Of a stretch of DNA of 64,000 nt, positions 14,641 through 23,651 are shown in pieces. The notes beneath the pieces were generated by a model. The model searched no databases. It saw only the letters and a list, made by a program, of their open reading frames with translations, and was not told the DNA's origin. Both the position numbers and the translations under genes were made by a program. Source of the stretch: Flavobacterium johnsoniae UW101 (GTDB lineage Bacteria > Bacteroidota > Bacteroidia > Flavobacteriales > Flavobacteriaceae); contig NC_009441.1 of assembly GCF_000016645.1 (NCBI RefSeq), forward strand, positions 3,906,001 to 3,970,000, read 5' to 3'. Position 1 is the first letter of the stretch. Each line of letters starts with the position of its first letter.

Positions 14641-17100
14641 ATGGAAGAAGAAAAAAACGTTTTCAGTGCAGAATTATTAAGCGCATTAGAAATTGCGAAG
14701 AAAATCGCTAAAACCAATTTAAATAAATATTACTCGGCGTCACATTTGTTAAAAGCAGTTTTAAACAGGGATTTATCACTCTTAAAACGTCTTGAAGCTA
14801 TGGGCAAAGATGTTTATTATCTTGATGAATGGGCAGAAGTACGAATTGAAGAAGAACCAAAAACTACTCATGTTCTTGATGCTGAGCCAAGTGATTTAAT
14901 TGATGAGATTATAAAAGAGGCCGAATCAGTACGTATAGCACTTAATGAAGATGAAATTAGTCTTTATGCCGTGATAATTGCTTTAAGTTCTCCGGGTGTA
15001 GGTTTCAATTTCGATCAAATGAAGTCTTATCCTATCTCAAGAAATGAATTATTAGAAGATCAGATAGTTATTCCGCAAACTGAGAGTGGTGCAAAACAAG
15101 AAGTAAAAAAAGGTTTTTTAAGCAAATACTGTATCCATAAAAATCTGGAGAAAAATAAAAAAAGAATTCCTGCAATTGGGCGTGAAGCCGAATTGAATGC
15201 CATAAAAGAAATTCTCTGCCGATTCTCTAAACCTAATGTTCTGCTTATAGGCGACCGAGGCATTGGAAAATCGATTTTAATTGATACTCTTGTTCAAAAT
15301 GTAATAACAAATCAGGTTCCGGATGCTTTAAACAAAGTACAGCTTTTTGAACTCGACTTATCTTCTCTTATTGCCGGAGCTTCATACAAAGGCGAAATTG
15401 AAGACCGTTTAAAAAACTGCATTCAGGAATTAAAACAATACCCCAGAGCTATTTTAATTATTGAAGAAATTCATATTTTACTCGATAAAAACGGAGGAGA
15501 TTCCGGCGTTTCAAATGTTCTTAAAGGCGAACTGGCAAAAGGATTAAATATTATCGCGACCTCAACAATCGATGAATTTTCAAAAAGAATTGAGAAAGAA
15601 CAAGGACTTTCCGGAATGTTTGAGATCGTTAAATTAGAAGAATCTGATGATGAGACTTTGTTCAGAATGATTCGCGAATCTATCAAAACCTATCAGGAAC
15701 ATCATAAAATACAAATAGACGATGAAACCATTTCAGAATCTATCCGCTTATCCAGAAGGTATTTAAAAGAAAAAAGCCTTCCTGAATCTGCAATTAATCT
15801 GATCGATCATACGATGTCGGTTTTAAAAACTTCAGGAGAAACTTTTCTTAATGAAAAACAATCTATTATCAACAGATTAAATCTTTTAAAAGAAAATACC
15901 AGCAATTTATCTGAAGATCAATTGATAAAAGAATACAATTGGTTTCTGGTTGATTTAATAAACAAAACAACATTTTTGATGGATGTTGATGAACAAAATG
16001 AAAAAAGAAATTTTGAAACATCAGAATCGATCTTAAATTATATTGAAAACCTGATTAAAACGCTTGAAGAAAAGGCACTTGATAAACGCTCTCATATTGA
16101 AGCTTTTGATTTGTCTTTGATTATTGCTAAAAAAACCGGAATTCCGGCAGGAAAACTTAAGGAAGAAGAAAAACAGAAACTAAACAATATTGAGGAAGTT
16201 CTAAACCGAAGAGTTATTGGACAGGATCATTGTATAGCAACGGTTGCAGGCTCTATTTTAGAGGCAAGATCCGGATTAAGCAAAGCCGGACAGCCTATAG
16301 CATCTTTCTTTTTTCTTGGACCAACAGGAACGGGAAAAACAGAATTAGCCAAAAGTTTAGCCGAGTTTCTGTTTCAGGATGAAAATGCCATCATTAGATT
16401 TGATATGTCTGAGTTTAAAGAAGAGCATTCAGCAGCGCTTCTTTACGGTGCGCCTCCTGGTTATGTAGGTTATGAAGAAGGCGGTCTGCTGGTGAACAAA
16501 ATCAGACAAAAACCTTATTCTATTGTTTTATTTGACGAAATTGAAAAAGCACATCCTTCTGTTTTTGACGTATTCCTTCAAATTATGGACGAAGGAAAAC
16601 TACATGATCGTTTAGGAAAAGAAGGTGATTTTTCGAATGCTATTATACTTTTTACCTCAAATATTGGGGCAGATCATATTGTAAATACTTTTAATAACGG
16701 CGAAATTCCAACATCTGGTTCTTTAATGGAAATTATGGGGAATTATTTCAGACCTGAATTTTTAGGACGTTTAACTGAAATAGTACCTTTTGCCCCTATC
16801 AGTAAAGAAAATGCATTGAAAATATTCGAAATCCATCTCAAAAAAGAGTTCATGGATTTATTAAAAAACATCAATATTAAAGTTGAAATTCCCATGGAGG
16901 CTAAACTTTATCTTGCTGAAAACGGATATAATGCTAAATATGGTGCAAGACCAATCAAAAGTATTATCAGAAGTCATTTAAGAAGACCTTTGGCAAAAAA
17001 AATAATTTCAGGAGAAGTAAAAGACGGCGATACAATTTCTGTTACCATAGAAAACAATGAAGTAAAATGGGTAAAAGAAGAATTTACCGCTGTAAATTAA
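14641..17100 (+). CDS. tssH: T6SS sheath-disassembly ATPase TssH (ClpV)
   Basis: This 819-residue AAA+ protein recycles the contracted TssBC sheath. It has a Clp N-domain (about 5-140), a first ATPase domain with Walker A GDRGIGKS (near residue 206) and a Walker B-like IIEEIH, where the usual Asp-Glu is Glu-Glu. A shortened helical middle region follows, then a second ATPase domain with GPTGTGKT, VLFDEIEKAH and the C-terminal Clp domain GYNAKYGARPIKSIIRSHL. The length is slightly short of ClpB (about 860), reflecting the reduced middle region. Location 7 bp after the PKD gene in a T6SS cluster separates it from a housekeeping ClpB. A strong hairpin terminator lies downstream. Confidence 0.9.
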   Translation: MEEEKNVFSAELLSALEIAKKIAKTNLNKYYSASHLLKAVLNRDLSLLKRLEAMGKDVYYLDEWAEVRIEEEPKTTHVLDAEPSDLIDEIIKEAESVRIALNEDEISLYAVIIALSSPGVGFNFDQMKSYPISRNELLEDQIVIPQTESGAKQEVKKGFLSKYCIHKNLEKNKKRIPAIGREAELNAIKEILCRFSKPNVLLIGDRGIGKSILIDTLVQNVITNQVPDALNKVQLFELDLSSLIAGASYKGEIEDRLKNCIQELKQYPRAILIIEEIHILLDKNGGDSGVSNVLKGELAKGLNIIATSTIDEFSKRIEKEQGLSGMFEIVKLEESDDETLFRMIRESIKTYQEHHKIQIDDETISESIRLSRRYLKEKSLPESAINLIDHTMSVLKTSGETFLNEKQSIINRLNLLKENTSNLSEDQLIKEYNWFLVDLINKTTFLMDVDEQNEKRNFETSESILNYIENLIKTLEEKALDKRSHIEAFDLSLIIAKKTGIPAGKLKEEEKQKLNNIEEVLNRRVIGQDHCIATVAGSILEARSGLSKAGQPIASFFFLGPTGTGKTELAKSLAEFLFQDENAIIRFDMSEFKEEHSAALLYGAPPGYVGYEEGGLLVNKIRQKPYSIVLFDEIEKAHPSVFDVFLQIMDEGKLHDRLGKEGDFSNAIILFTSNIGADHIVNTFNNGEIPTSGSLMEIMGNYFRPEFLGRLTEIVPFAPISKENALKIFEIHLKKEFMDLLKNINIKVEIPMEAKLYLAENGYNAKYGARPIKSIIRSHLRRPLAKKIISGEVKDGDTISVTIENNEVKWVKEEFTAVN

Positions 17101-17137
17101 ATCGTAAAAACAATTAATCCAGTTTAGTTAGTTTATA

Positions 17138-17173
17138 AACCCTAAAAAACGTCTTGCGACGTTTTTTAGGGTT
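17138..17173. terminator. Bidirectional terminator after tssH
   Basis: A perfect inverted repeat with 16-bp arms (AACCCTAAAAAACGTC at 17138-17153, its complement at 17158-17173) and a 4-nt loop TTGC lies between tssH on the plus strand and the 17199-17477 gene on the minus strand. The A and T runs inside the arms allow termination in both directions. Confidence 0.85.
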
Positions 17174-17198
17174 GTAAGTATTTTATAAAATTTCCTTT

Positions 17199-17477
17199 TT
17201 ATGAACTATTCCTAACAATATAAAATAATATTTCTTCTTCTAATTCTTTTGCAAGGTTCTCGCATTCCAGTTTTTGACGAAAGTTTTTTTCAAATTTCTT
17301 CTTATAAATTTCAGCATTTACAATACTTTCGCAATAATCATCACACATCGTTTTAAATCTGGAATCAAGCAAATACATCTTTCTCATTGATTCAAAATAT
17401 TCTGCAAATTTGACATTATATAGTTCGTCAGGTAAGGACATAGTCTTGAAGTTTAAATATTTCTCTAATGAAATCAC
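17199..17477 (-). CDS. Small hypothetical protein, last gene of sulfatase operon
   Basis: The protein is 92 residues if the GTG at 17475-17477 is used, or 80 residues from the ATG at 17439-17441; the sequence does not decide which. The GTG lies 3 nt after the sulfatase stop, so translation coupling is likely. The product is soluble, helical and charged, with a CDDYC pair near the middle and no known domain. I do not recognise the family. The operon position suggests a role with the upstream arylsulfatase and DUF1254 lipoprotein, but no function can be stated. Confidence 0.5.
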   Translation of the reverse strand: MISLEKYLNFKTMSLPDELYNVKFAEYFESMRKMYLLDSRFKTMCDDYCESIVNAEIYKKKFEKNFRQKLECENLAKELEEEILFYIVRNSS

Positions 17478-17480
17478 ATT

Positions 17481-19880
17481 TTACTCTTTTGCCATTTTTA
17501 CTTTAAATTCGTTCTCAACATTCTGATAAGCATCATTACTAACATCATAAACTACTTTTGCAATTTTACCGCCAGTAAAATCGAATTTGGCTTTATATTG
17601 TTTACTTACCGGATCACCGCTGTCACGGCCTACACATAAACCTTCTCCTGAAAGTGAATAATGTCCTGCCTGAGTTCGAAAAGGTTTTTCGTCAACTACT
17701 TTATTGTCTAAATACAACCTCATCTTTCCTAAAGTCTCGTTTTTGTCACTCATTTTTTCTTTTATAAATTCAACACCTACAATATGTTTCCCACTAGAAG
17801 GAATTGAAGTGCTTAAAACCTGTTCTGGCGCAAGACCGAGGAAATTATAGACATAAGTCAGTTTTCCGTCTTTTGCAAACAAACTATAACCGCCAAAACG
17901 TGATCCCTGAGATACAATAACTCCTTTTGAATCTTTAGTAAAATCTACTTCGGCCAGAATTTTAAATGAACGTCCAAGAGTTGGTGCGGCAGAAGCTTCA
18001 GGAACTTCTGTGGTTCCCGGATAATAAATAAATCGACCATCAGCCGGAACTTCTTTATGATATTCTAATTTGTGAAATTCAGGAATAGAAAGATCATTAA
18101 GCGGCAGTACATGGTATTTTTTTGCTTCGTCCATCCAAATTTGTTGCAGTTCTTTTACTTTATCAGGATATTTTACTGCAAGATCTGTAGACTCTGAACG
18201 ATCAGCATCTACATTATACAACTCCCATTGATCTTTATCAAAATTTCCAATATTTACGGGTAAAGCCCCATGAACAGCTGTAGCTTTCCAGCCGTCTTTC
18301 CAGATTCCTCTTGTGCCTACCATTTCATAATATTGTACTTTTTTAGCAGTTGGCGCTTTTGCATTATTAAAACTGCTTATCATAGAAACACCTGCAAGGG
18401 GTGTCTGCTTGACACCATCTACTACATCCGGCATCGTCAAACCGCAGGCTTCTAATATTGTAGGTACAATATCGGTACAGTGGTAATACTGACTTCTTAA
18501 TTCACCTTTGGCTTTAATTCCTTTTGGCCAGCAGATTACAAGAGGATCAGCAGTCCCTCCGCTGTAGCCAGAATATCTTTTAAACATTTTAAATGGTGTC
18601 GAAAAAGCAGCTGCCCATCCTGTTGGATAATGATTGTAAGTATCTTCTGAACCTAGTTTATCAATCATGCTTAAATTAACACTCATGTCATCCGGATAGG
18701 CATTAAAGAAATTATTCTCGTTTACCGAACCATTTGGCGAACCTTCTGCAGAAGCACCATTATCAGCACAATACATAATCAAAGTATTATCAAACTGACC
18801 TGAATCTTTTAGATATTTAATTACACGCCCTACTTCAGCATCTGTAAATTCTGAATAAGCCGCATACACTTCGGCCATACGGCTGAACAATTTTTTTTCA
18901 TCGGCAGTCAGACTATTCCATGGTTTTACCATATCGCTTTCAGCAAATTTACCTTTCGGCATAGGATTTAAAGGTGTCATTTTTGTTCCTTTTGGCAGAA
19001 TTCCTTTATCGATCATACGTTTTAAAACCCAGTCTCTGTAAGCTTCATAACCATCGTCAAATTTTCCTTTGTATTTCGCAATATAATCGGCTGGTGCATG
19101 ATGCGGTGCATGATTTGCTCCCGGATTGTACCACATAAACCAAGGCTTATCTGGTTTTGATTGTTTTGAATCCTGAATATACGCAATTGCTTTATCTGCC
19201 AAATCTTTGCTTAAATGATAACCATTTTCTGGTTGAGAAGGCTGTTCTATAAAATGATTGTCTTCTATAAGACTTGGGTACCACTGGTTAGTTTCTCCTC
19301 CAATAAATCCGTAAAAACGATCAAATCCAAGTCCAAGAGGCCAGCGTTCTTTAGAAGAAGCCATATCAAGTGCATCTACAGGAACATTATGGTTTTTACC
19401 AATCCAAAAAGTCGACCATCCGGCTTCTCGCAATACAGTAGCAAGTGTAGCATTTTCTTTTGGGATATGCCCGCTGTAGCCCGGAAATCCAACCGCAGAT
19501 TCTGATATAGAACCAAATCCGTTTTGATGATGATTACGCCCTGTTAAAAGTGTAGAACGTGTAGGCGAACATACCGATGTAGTATGCCATTGCGTATACG
19601 TTAATCCGTTTTTTGCCAGTTCATCCATAGTGGGCATATTGATACGCCCCCCATAAGGTGACCATGCAGCAAAACCGGTATCATCATATAAAATAATAAG
19701 TACGTTTGGGGCATCTTTTGGAGCTTTTGTCTCCAGAAATGCCGGCCAGTCGCCTTTTGAATCCCGAATATCGAGTTTAATATCACCGCCAAATTTCTTT
19801 TCTTCCTGTTTTTTAGGAGGATTCTGTGCCATTAAAAAGGAACAGAACAAAAATATCAAAAGTTTAAATAGTTGTTTCAT
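17481..19880 (-). CDS. Secreted arylsulfatase (formylglycine-dependent, Cys type)
   Basis: This 799-residue sulfatase hydrolyses sulfate esters. It has a signal peptide ending near MAQ, then a sulfatase domain with the metal-binding YDDTGF motif and the maturation motif VCSPTRSTLLTGR. In that motif Cys104 would become formylglycine, so a sulfatase-maturing enzyme elsewhere in the genome is required. GANHAPHHAP and YCADNGAS are further active-site segments. The C-terminal 150 residues resemble a concanavalin/LamG-like beta sandwich. It follows the DUF1254 lipoprotein by 22 bp and precedes a small gene by 3 bp. No polysaccharide-utilisation genes (SusC/SusD) are nearby, so the substrate may be a small aryl or alkyl sulfate; this is inference. 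Confidence 0.88.
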   Translation of the reverse strand: MKQLFKLLIFLFCSFLMAQNPPKKQEEKKFGGDIKLDIRDSKGDWPAFLETKAPKDAPNVLIILYDDTGFAAWSPYGGRINMPTMDELAKNGLTYTQWHTTSVCSPTRSTLLTGRNHHQNGFGSISESAVGFPGYSGHIPKENATLATVLREAGWSTFWIGKNHNVPVDALDMASSKERWPLGLGFDRFYGFIGGETNQWYPSLIEDNHFIEQPSQPENGYHLSKDLADKAIAYIQDSKQSKPDKPWFMWYNPGANHAPHHAPADYIAKYKGKFDDGYEAYRDWVLKRMIDKGILPKGTKMTPLNPMPKGKFAESDMVKPWNSLTADEKKLFSRMAEVYAAYSEFTDAEVGRVIKYLKDSGQFDNTLIMYCADNGASAEGSPNGSVNENNFFNAYPDDMSVNLSMIDKLGSEDTYNHYPTGWAAAFSTPFKMFKRYSGYSGGTADPLVICWPKGIKAKGELRSQYYHCTDIVPTILEACGLTMPDVVDGVKQTPLAGVSMISSFNNAKAPTAKKVQYYEMVGTRGIWKDGWKATAVHGALPVNIGNFDKDQWELYNVDADRSESTDLAVKYPDKVKELQQIWMDEAKKYHVLPLNDLSIPEFHKLEYHKEVPADGRFIYYPGTTEVPEASAAPTLGRSFKILAEVDFTKDSKGVIVSQGSRFGGYSLFAKDGKLTYVYNFLGLAPEQVLSTSIPSSGKHIVGVEFIKEKMSDKNETLGKMRLYLDNKVVDEKPFRTQAGHYSLSGEGLCVGRDSGDPVSKQYKAKFDFTGGKIAKVVYDVSNDAYQNVENEFKVKMAKE

Positions 19881-19902
19881 GATAGTATGATGGTTTAAAG
19901 TG

Positions 19903-21384
19903 TTACTTTACTTCTTCAAAGTCACCTGGTTTCCAGCTTCCGTTAAATGCGTCTTTTTCTGGTCCGTAAATTCGGAAATAAGCAAACCAGCCCACATTTG
20001 GAATTGTTTTAATCCATTGACCTTCTTTTCCGGCCGGAGCTTTTGGTCCAAAATATAAGTCAACCGTTTTACCGCCTATTTTATTTTTTAGTTCAAATAA
20101 AGAACGAAGCGCGGCTTTATTTTGATCTGTTATAACCTGACTTCTCGTTTTAGCATCATAAATGGTAACCGACCAAAATAATTTAGCAGGTACAGGTGTT
20201 GGTATTGTTAATTTATATGTTTTACTTCCGTCTACATATTTCCCTGTATTATCCTTAAGTCCAAGCCAGTATAAAGATCCTCCGCCTTCTTTTCTTCTAA
20301 ACATTGACGGCGAAGCACCAATTGCCTGATAAAACCAGGTTTCCCTGCCATCAAGATCTACATAATCAGGAGTATTAAAATCGCCGTCTTCAAATCGAAG
20401 TGCCACCCATTCCCATTGGCGGTCTTTCCAAACTACACGGTCTTCACGACGATCAGCAAAAGATTGTACACGCATTTGTGCATTAGCAATTTTAGCGGCT
20501 TTTTCGAGTATTGCTTTCATACGTGCATCAGGACTGAATGATTTTCCTTTTTTAATTCCTAATACCGCCAATTCTCCATAATAGTTTCTATATCCTTCAA
20601 AAACTGGTTCACGCTGAATAACATCATTTAAATTTTCCCAGTATTTTATGTTATTTTCCCATCCTAATGGTGTTGTGTTTTGAGGTTTATTAGTAAGATC
20701 AAGCCAGTCTGGCTCTTTCCAGTTTGCCGGTTTATTTAACGGATATACTTTAACCGTTTTAATACGTGTTATAGCCGCATTTACATCACCGCCAACAGGA
20801 AGCGAGCGTATGCCTACAGTTAAATTATTTGATGAAGATTTCCAGACATGATATCCCGAAGCAGGAACGACACCCTTATAATCAGGAGGCAATAGCAGAT
20901 GTTTTCCTCCATTGCCAGCATCAGGTCCCGGAATTCCCATATCGGCTACCCAGCGTTGATTGACATCCATTGCTACAACAATAAGAGGTCCTTTTGGGAT
21001 ATCTATAACCATTGGACCGTCTGATAAATCAATAGGAATTGGTCCGTAAGGCGTATCTGAATTAAGAGTAAAACCAATTTGTCCTGGTTTGGTGTCTAAA
21101 GTTCCAAATGATTTGTTAGGAATAATTTTAATGCTGTCATTCCCTTTTACCAGACCTTCACCGGAAACCGTTGGATAGAAAAATTTATAAGCCTGTATTG
21201 CTCGAGTTAAATCGGCATCATCGTAAGCTTTTTTAATAGTCGCTTCGGTTGGATAACCGCCTGTAAATTCATAATCCGAAGTTAAATCTACAGAACTGTC
21301 GGTACTTTTTGTAACTTCTGTTTCTTTTTTACAGCTGATCAAAGCCAAAAAAATCAAACAAATATAAACTGATAATTTTTTCAT
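19903..21384 (-). CDS. DUF1254/DUF1214 lipoprotein
   Basis: The 493-residue protein has a lipoprotein signal (ALISC lipobox, Cys18). The first half matches DUF1254 (GGYPTEATIKKAYDDADL, then TLNSDTPYGPIPIDLSDGPMV cut into strands) and the last 110 residues match DUF1214 (LFWSVTIYDAKTRS ... GWFAYFRIYGPEKD). Proteins with this pair are widespread in bacteria and of unknown biochemical role. They are often secreted and next to sulfatases or stress genes. It is the first gene of a minus-strand operon with the arylsulfatase 22 bp downstream. No catalytic residues can be named. Confidence 0.85.
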   Translation of the reverse strand: MKKLSVYICLIFLALISCKKETEVTKSTDSSVDLTSDYEFTGGYPTEATIKKAYDDADLTRAIQAYKFFYPTVSGEGLVKGNDSIKIIPNKSFGTLDTKPGQIGFTLNSDTPYGPIPIDLSDGPMVIDIPKGPLIVVAMDVNQRWVADMGIPGPDAGNGGKHLLLPPDYKGVVPASGYHVWKSSSNNLTVGIRSLPVGGDVNAAITRIKTVKVYPLNKPANWKEPDWLDLTNKPQNTTPLGWENNIKYWENLNDVIQREPVFEGYRNYYGELAVLGIKKGKSFSPDARMKAILEKAAKIANAQMRVQSFADRREDRVVWKDRQWEWVALRFEDGDFNTPDYVDLDGRETWFYQAIGASPSMFRRKEGGGSLYWLGLKDNTGKYVDGSKTYKLTIPTPVPAKLFWSVTIYDAKTRSQVITDQNKAALRSLFELKNKIGGKTVDLYFGPKAPAGKEGQWIKTIPNVGWFAYFRIYGPEKDAFNGSWKPGDFEEVK

Positions 21385-21648
21385 GTAAATTTATTTAAAT
21401 GGTTAAACTTCAAAACATTATCAAAGTTATCACCACCTATCAGTTTTAAATTACTTTTAGAGCCTCAATTAGGTTTCATATTATAATTTGAAACAAAGTT
21501 TTATGTTCATTTTACTTTCTTTCGTATCTTGTAGTAACGCAAAATAATTATTCTCAAAGGCAATAAATGCCCTATTTAGCTGTTTTTATTACCAAGAGTT
21601 GATGTGCTTAATTAACAGCACATTTATATGATAAATAAAAAATAAAGT

Positions 21649-22239
21649 ATGAAAAGAATATTGTTTTTAATTATAATTACCGCTTCCCTGCAAGTATATT
21701 CACAAGATGAGCTTAAAGGAAAATACCAGCCGGTACAGCAAAAAAAATCAGAAACTAAGGAAGTGGTTCCGCCAGAAACTAATCCATCTGCAGAACCGCC
21801 TGCACTGGCAAAAGATCCAATTGTTTTACAAATAAATCCCGAAGAACTTTTTAAGAATAATGCTTTATATAAAAAAGAAGCTAATGTTGAAGGTATCTTT
21901 TACAGAAGAAATGAATATTTAGGAGGTTTTATCACAAAGGGAGCCGTTTCTACTGTTCGTTATCGGGATGCCGCTTTTGTTGACGGCGATAAAATCAGAG
22001 TGTATTTAAATGATAAGGTAATTGAACCTGAAGTTTTATTAGACGGAGAATTTAAAGGTTTTAAAATAAATCTGGTGAAAGGAATTAATAAAATTGATTT
22101 TGAAGCACTAAATGAAGGTTCTGCTTCGCCAAATACTGCCGAATTTCAGGTTTTTGATGATAAAGGAGCAGTTATAGAATCGAGCCAATGGAATGTGGGT
22201 ACCGGCTATAAAGCTGTTATCATATTATACAAAGAATAA
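21649..22239 (+). CDS. Secreted hypothetical protein
   Basis: The 196-residue protein has a signal peptide cleaved after VYS, then a Pro/Glu/Lys-rich low-complexity stretch to about residue 60. A compact beta domain follows with a repeated 'G.NKIDFEALNEGSASPNTAEFQVFD' type pattern seen in periplasmic Ig-like proteins of Flavobacteriia. No named family is recognised. It stands alone, divergent from the DUF1254 gene and followed by a good terminator, so it is probably monocistronic. Function unknown. Confidence 0.7.
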   Translation: MKRILFLIIITASLQVYSQDELKGKYQPVQQKKSETKEVVPPETNPSAEPPALAKDPIVLQINPEELFKNNALYKKEANVEGIFYRRNEYLGGFITKGAVSTVRYRDAAFVDGDKIRVYLNDKVIEPEVLLDGEFKGFKINLVKGINKIDFEALNEGSASPNTAEFQVFDDKGAVIESSQWNVGTGYKAVIILYKE

Positions 22240-22261
22240 AAAACTAAATTTTAATTACTGT

Positions 22262-22306
22262 AAAGCCTTAAAAGATCTAACAAGAGTTTGGATTTTTTAA
22301 GGCTTT
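22262..22306. terminator. Rho-independent terminator
   Basis: Inverted repeat with arms AAAGCCTTAAAA (22262-22273) and TTTTAAGGCTTT (22295-22306), followed by a T-rich run. It lies just after the secreted protein gene on the plus strand. Confidence 0.75.
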
Positions 22307-22336
22307 TATTTTTCTGAAAAAGTTTTACTGAAACAT

Positions 22337-22371
22337 TGTTGCATTTACAAATAAGAATTTTATATTTGTAA
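22337..22371 (+). promoter_or_regulatory. Promoter with overlapping palindrome upstream of the metal-related cluster
   Basis: A -7 box TATATTTG at 22361-22368 has a TTG about 19 bp upstream. A perfect inverted repeat, TTACAAATA (22345-22353) and TATTTGTAA (22363-22371) with a 9-bp spacer, covers the spacer and the -7 box. A repressor bound here would block the polymerase. Given the His/Cys-rich downstream genes, a Fur-family regulator such as Zur is a reasonable guess, not shown. Confidence 0.55.
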
Positions 22372-22405
22372 CTCTGTGGCATTAATTAGCTGCAGATTCA
22401 TTTGA

Positions 22406-22750
22406 ATGAAAAAGAAATTAAAATGTATTAATCTTCTCTTCCCGCTGATAGTATTGTTTGCGATACTATTTCCGGTTATACATTCTTATGAACACATCCA
22501 CAATCACAATTCAAATTCTAAAAAAACAGAGCTGCATCATACAGCAAAAACTGAATTTAAAATTAAAAAGCATTCAGAAGAATGTGCAATCTGTCATTTT
22601 AAATTCAGCCCTGTTACCACTTTTAGTTTTGCCCCCTTTACCTTTTACAAAAACAGCAGTATAAATTCTTTTGTTGTTTTCTATTCTAAATCTTATTCTA
22701 GTTTTTTTAAAGGTGCTTTGTTTTCACTTCGGGCTCCTCCCAGAATTTAA
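22406..22750 (+). CDS. Small His/Cys-rich secreted or membrane-anchored protein
   Basis: The 114-residue protein has an N-terminal hydrophobic segment (about residues 9-28), then a His-rich stretch (HIHNHNSN, HH) and a CAICHF motif before a hydrophobic, Phe-rich end finishing in SLRAPPRI. Small proteins of this design (similar to DUF2946-type proteins) occur next to metal-transport genes in Bacteroidota. The His and CxxC-like residues suggest metal binding in the periplasm. It is the first gene after the palindromic promoter at 22337-22371. Metal identity is inferred from neighbours and cannot be read from the sequence. Confidence 0.6.
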   Translation: MKKKLKCINLLFPLIVLFAILFPVIHSYEHIHNHNSNSKKTELHHTAKTEFKIKKHSEECAICHFKFSPVTTFSFAPFTFYKNSSINSFVVFYSKSYSSFFKGALFSLRAPPRI

Positions 22751-23138
22751 GCAGAAATAGTCATTCCTAAAAGGAAGAATTATGTTTTGCTTAGTATTTA
22801 AACTCTAAATTACCAGGAATCTATTGGCTTGTGTTAAACTAACAGGCACAATTTTGATTGTCTGTAATAGTTTAATCTTTTCAGAAAATCTGAGCAGAAT
22901 CAGTAACATTCCAAAACTTATTCAGTAAAAAACTGGCATTCTTAAATAGAATTTCATCTTTTTTTGACTGATGCAATGACTTTTTCTCACTTCAAAAAAC
23001 ATGCTTTTGTAACCTGATACAATTCAATTTTGTATTTGGATTTCTCTCAGCGCTTCTGCATCTGAGAAGGAATTACTATGTCCAATTCTAAAATCCGGAC
23101 AAAAGCTGTTATCGCCCAGTAATCCCAAAATAATTTAT
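22751..23138. promoter_or_regulatory. 388-bp leader region upstream of the DUF4625/receptor operon
   Basis: No conventional gene is present. A TTTTG at 23005-23009 and a -7-like TGTATTTG at 23031-23038 form a possible promoter, overlapped by an inverted repeat ATACAA / TTGTAT (23017-23035, 7-bp spacer). A small hairpin (CTCAG / CTGAG near 23047-23067) follows. Then comes a possible 14-codon reading frame at 23078-23122 (MSNSKIRTKAVIAQ), preceded by a GAAGGAA purine stretch. It could be a leader peptide, but this is speculative. Confidence 0.35.
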
Positions 23139-23642
23139 ATGAAAAAAGTCCAAATTAAATGGAGCAGAATAACAACTGCAAAAAAAATTGCCGCTTTAGT
23201 TCTCGGCTTTCTGGTATTTACAGCCTGCAGCAGTGACAATGATTCTGTTGATACAGAATATCCTGTAATTGATATTTCGGCTTCAAACGCATTTCCTGTG
23301 CAATGCAGTCAAATGAATCGAGGACAGAAAATTACTTTTCGTGCCGCATTCAGCGACAATGCCGCATTAGGGTCGTACAGTGTTGATATTCATCACAATT
23401 TCGATCATCATACGCACAGTACCGAAGTATCAGACTGCGAAACAGATCCGGTAAAAAAACCTGTAAAACCATTGCTTTACATTAATTCGGTTACCATTCC
23501 CGAAGGTTTAAAAAAATATGAAGCAGTTCAGGAAATCACTATTCCGGAAGATATTGATCCGGGAGATTATCATTTTATGATTCGTTTGACTGATAAAGAA
23601 GGCTGGCAGACTATTAAAGGCTTAAGTATTAAAATTTTATAA
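23139..23642 (+). CDS. DUF4625 lipoprotein of metal-related operon
   Basis: The 167-residue protein has a lipoprotein signal (VFTAC lipobox, Cys30) and a single Ig-like DUF4625 domain. A His cluster in the middle (IHHNFDHHTHS) and two Cys residues suggest metal binding. The ending LTDKEGWQTIKGLSI is typical of the family. It lies 9 bp upstream of a TonB-dependent receptor. Lipoproteins of this type usually sit at the outer membrane and help capture the ligand of the adjacent receptor. Zinc is the most likely metal given the AztD-like protein later in the operon, but copper or iron cannot be excluded. Confidence 0.72.
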   Translation: MKKVQIKWSRITTAKKIAALVLGFLVFTACSSDNDSVDTEYPVIDISASNAFPVQCSQMNRGQKITFRAAFSDNAALGSYSVDIHHNFDHHTHSTEVSDCETDPVKKPVKPLLYINSVTIPEGLKKYEAVQEITIPEDIDPGDYHFMIRLTDKEGWQTIKGLSIKIL

Positions 23643-23651
23643 AACCGCTTA

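Noticed and set aside
17481..21384. Polysaccharide-utilisation locus around the sulfatase
   Set aside because: No SusC/SusD pair, glycoside hydrolase or sugar regulator is adjacent.
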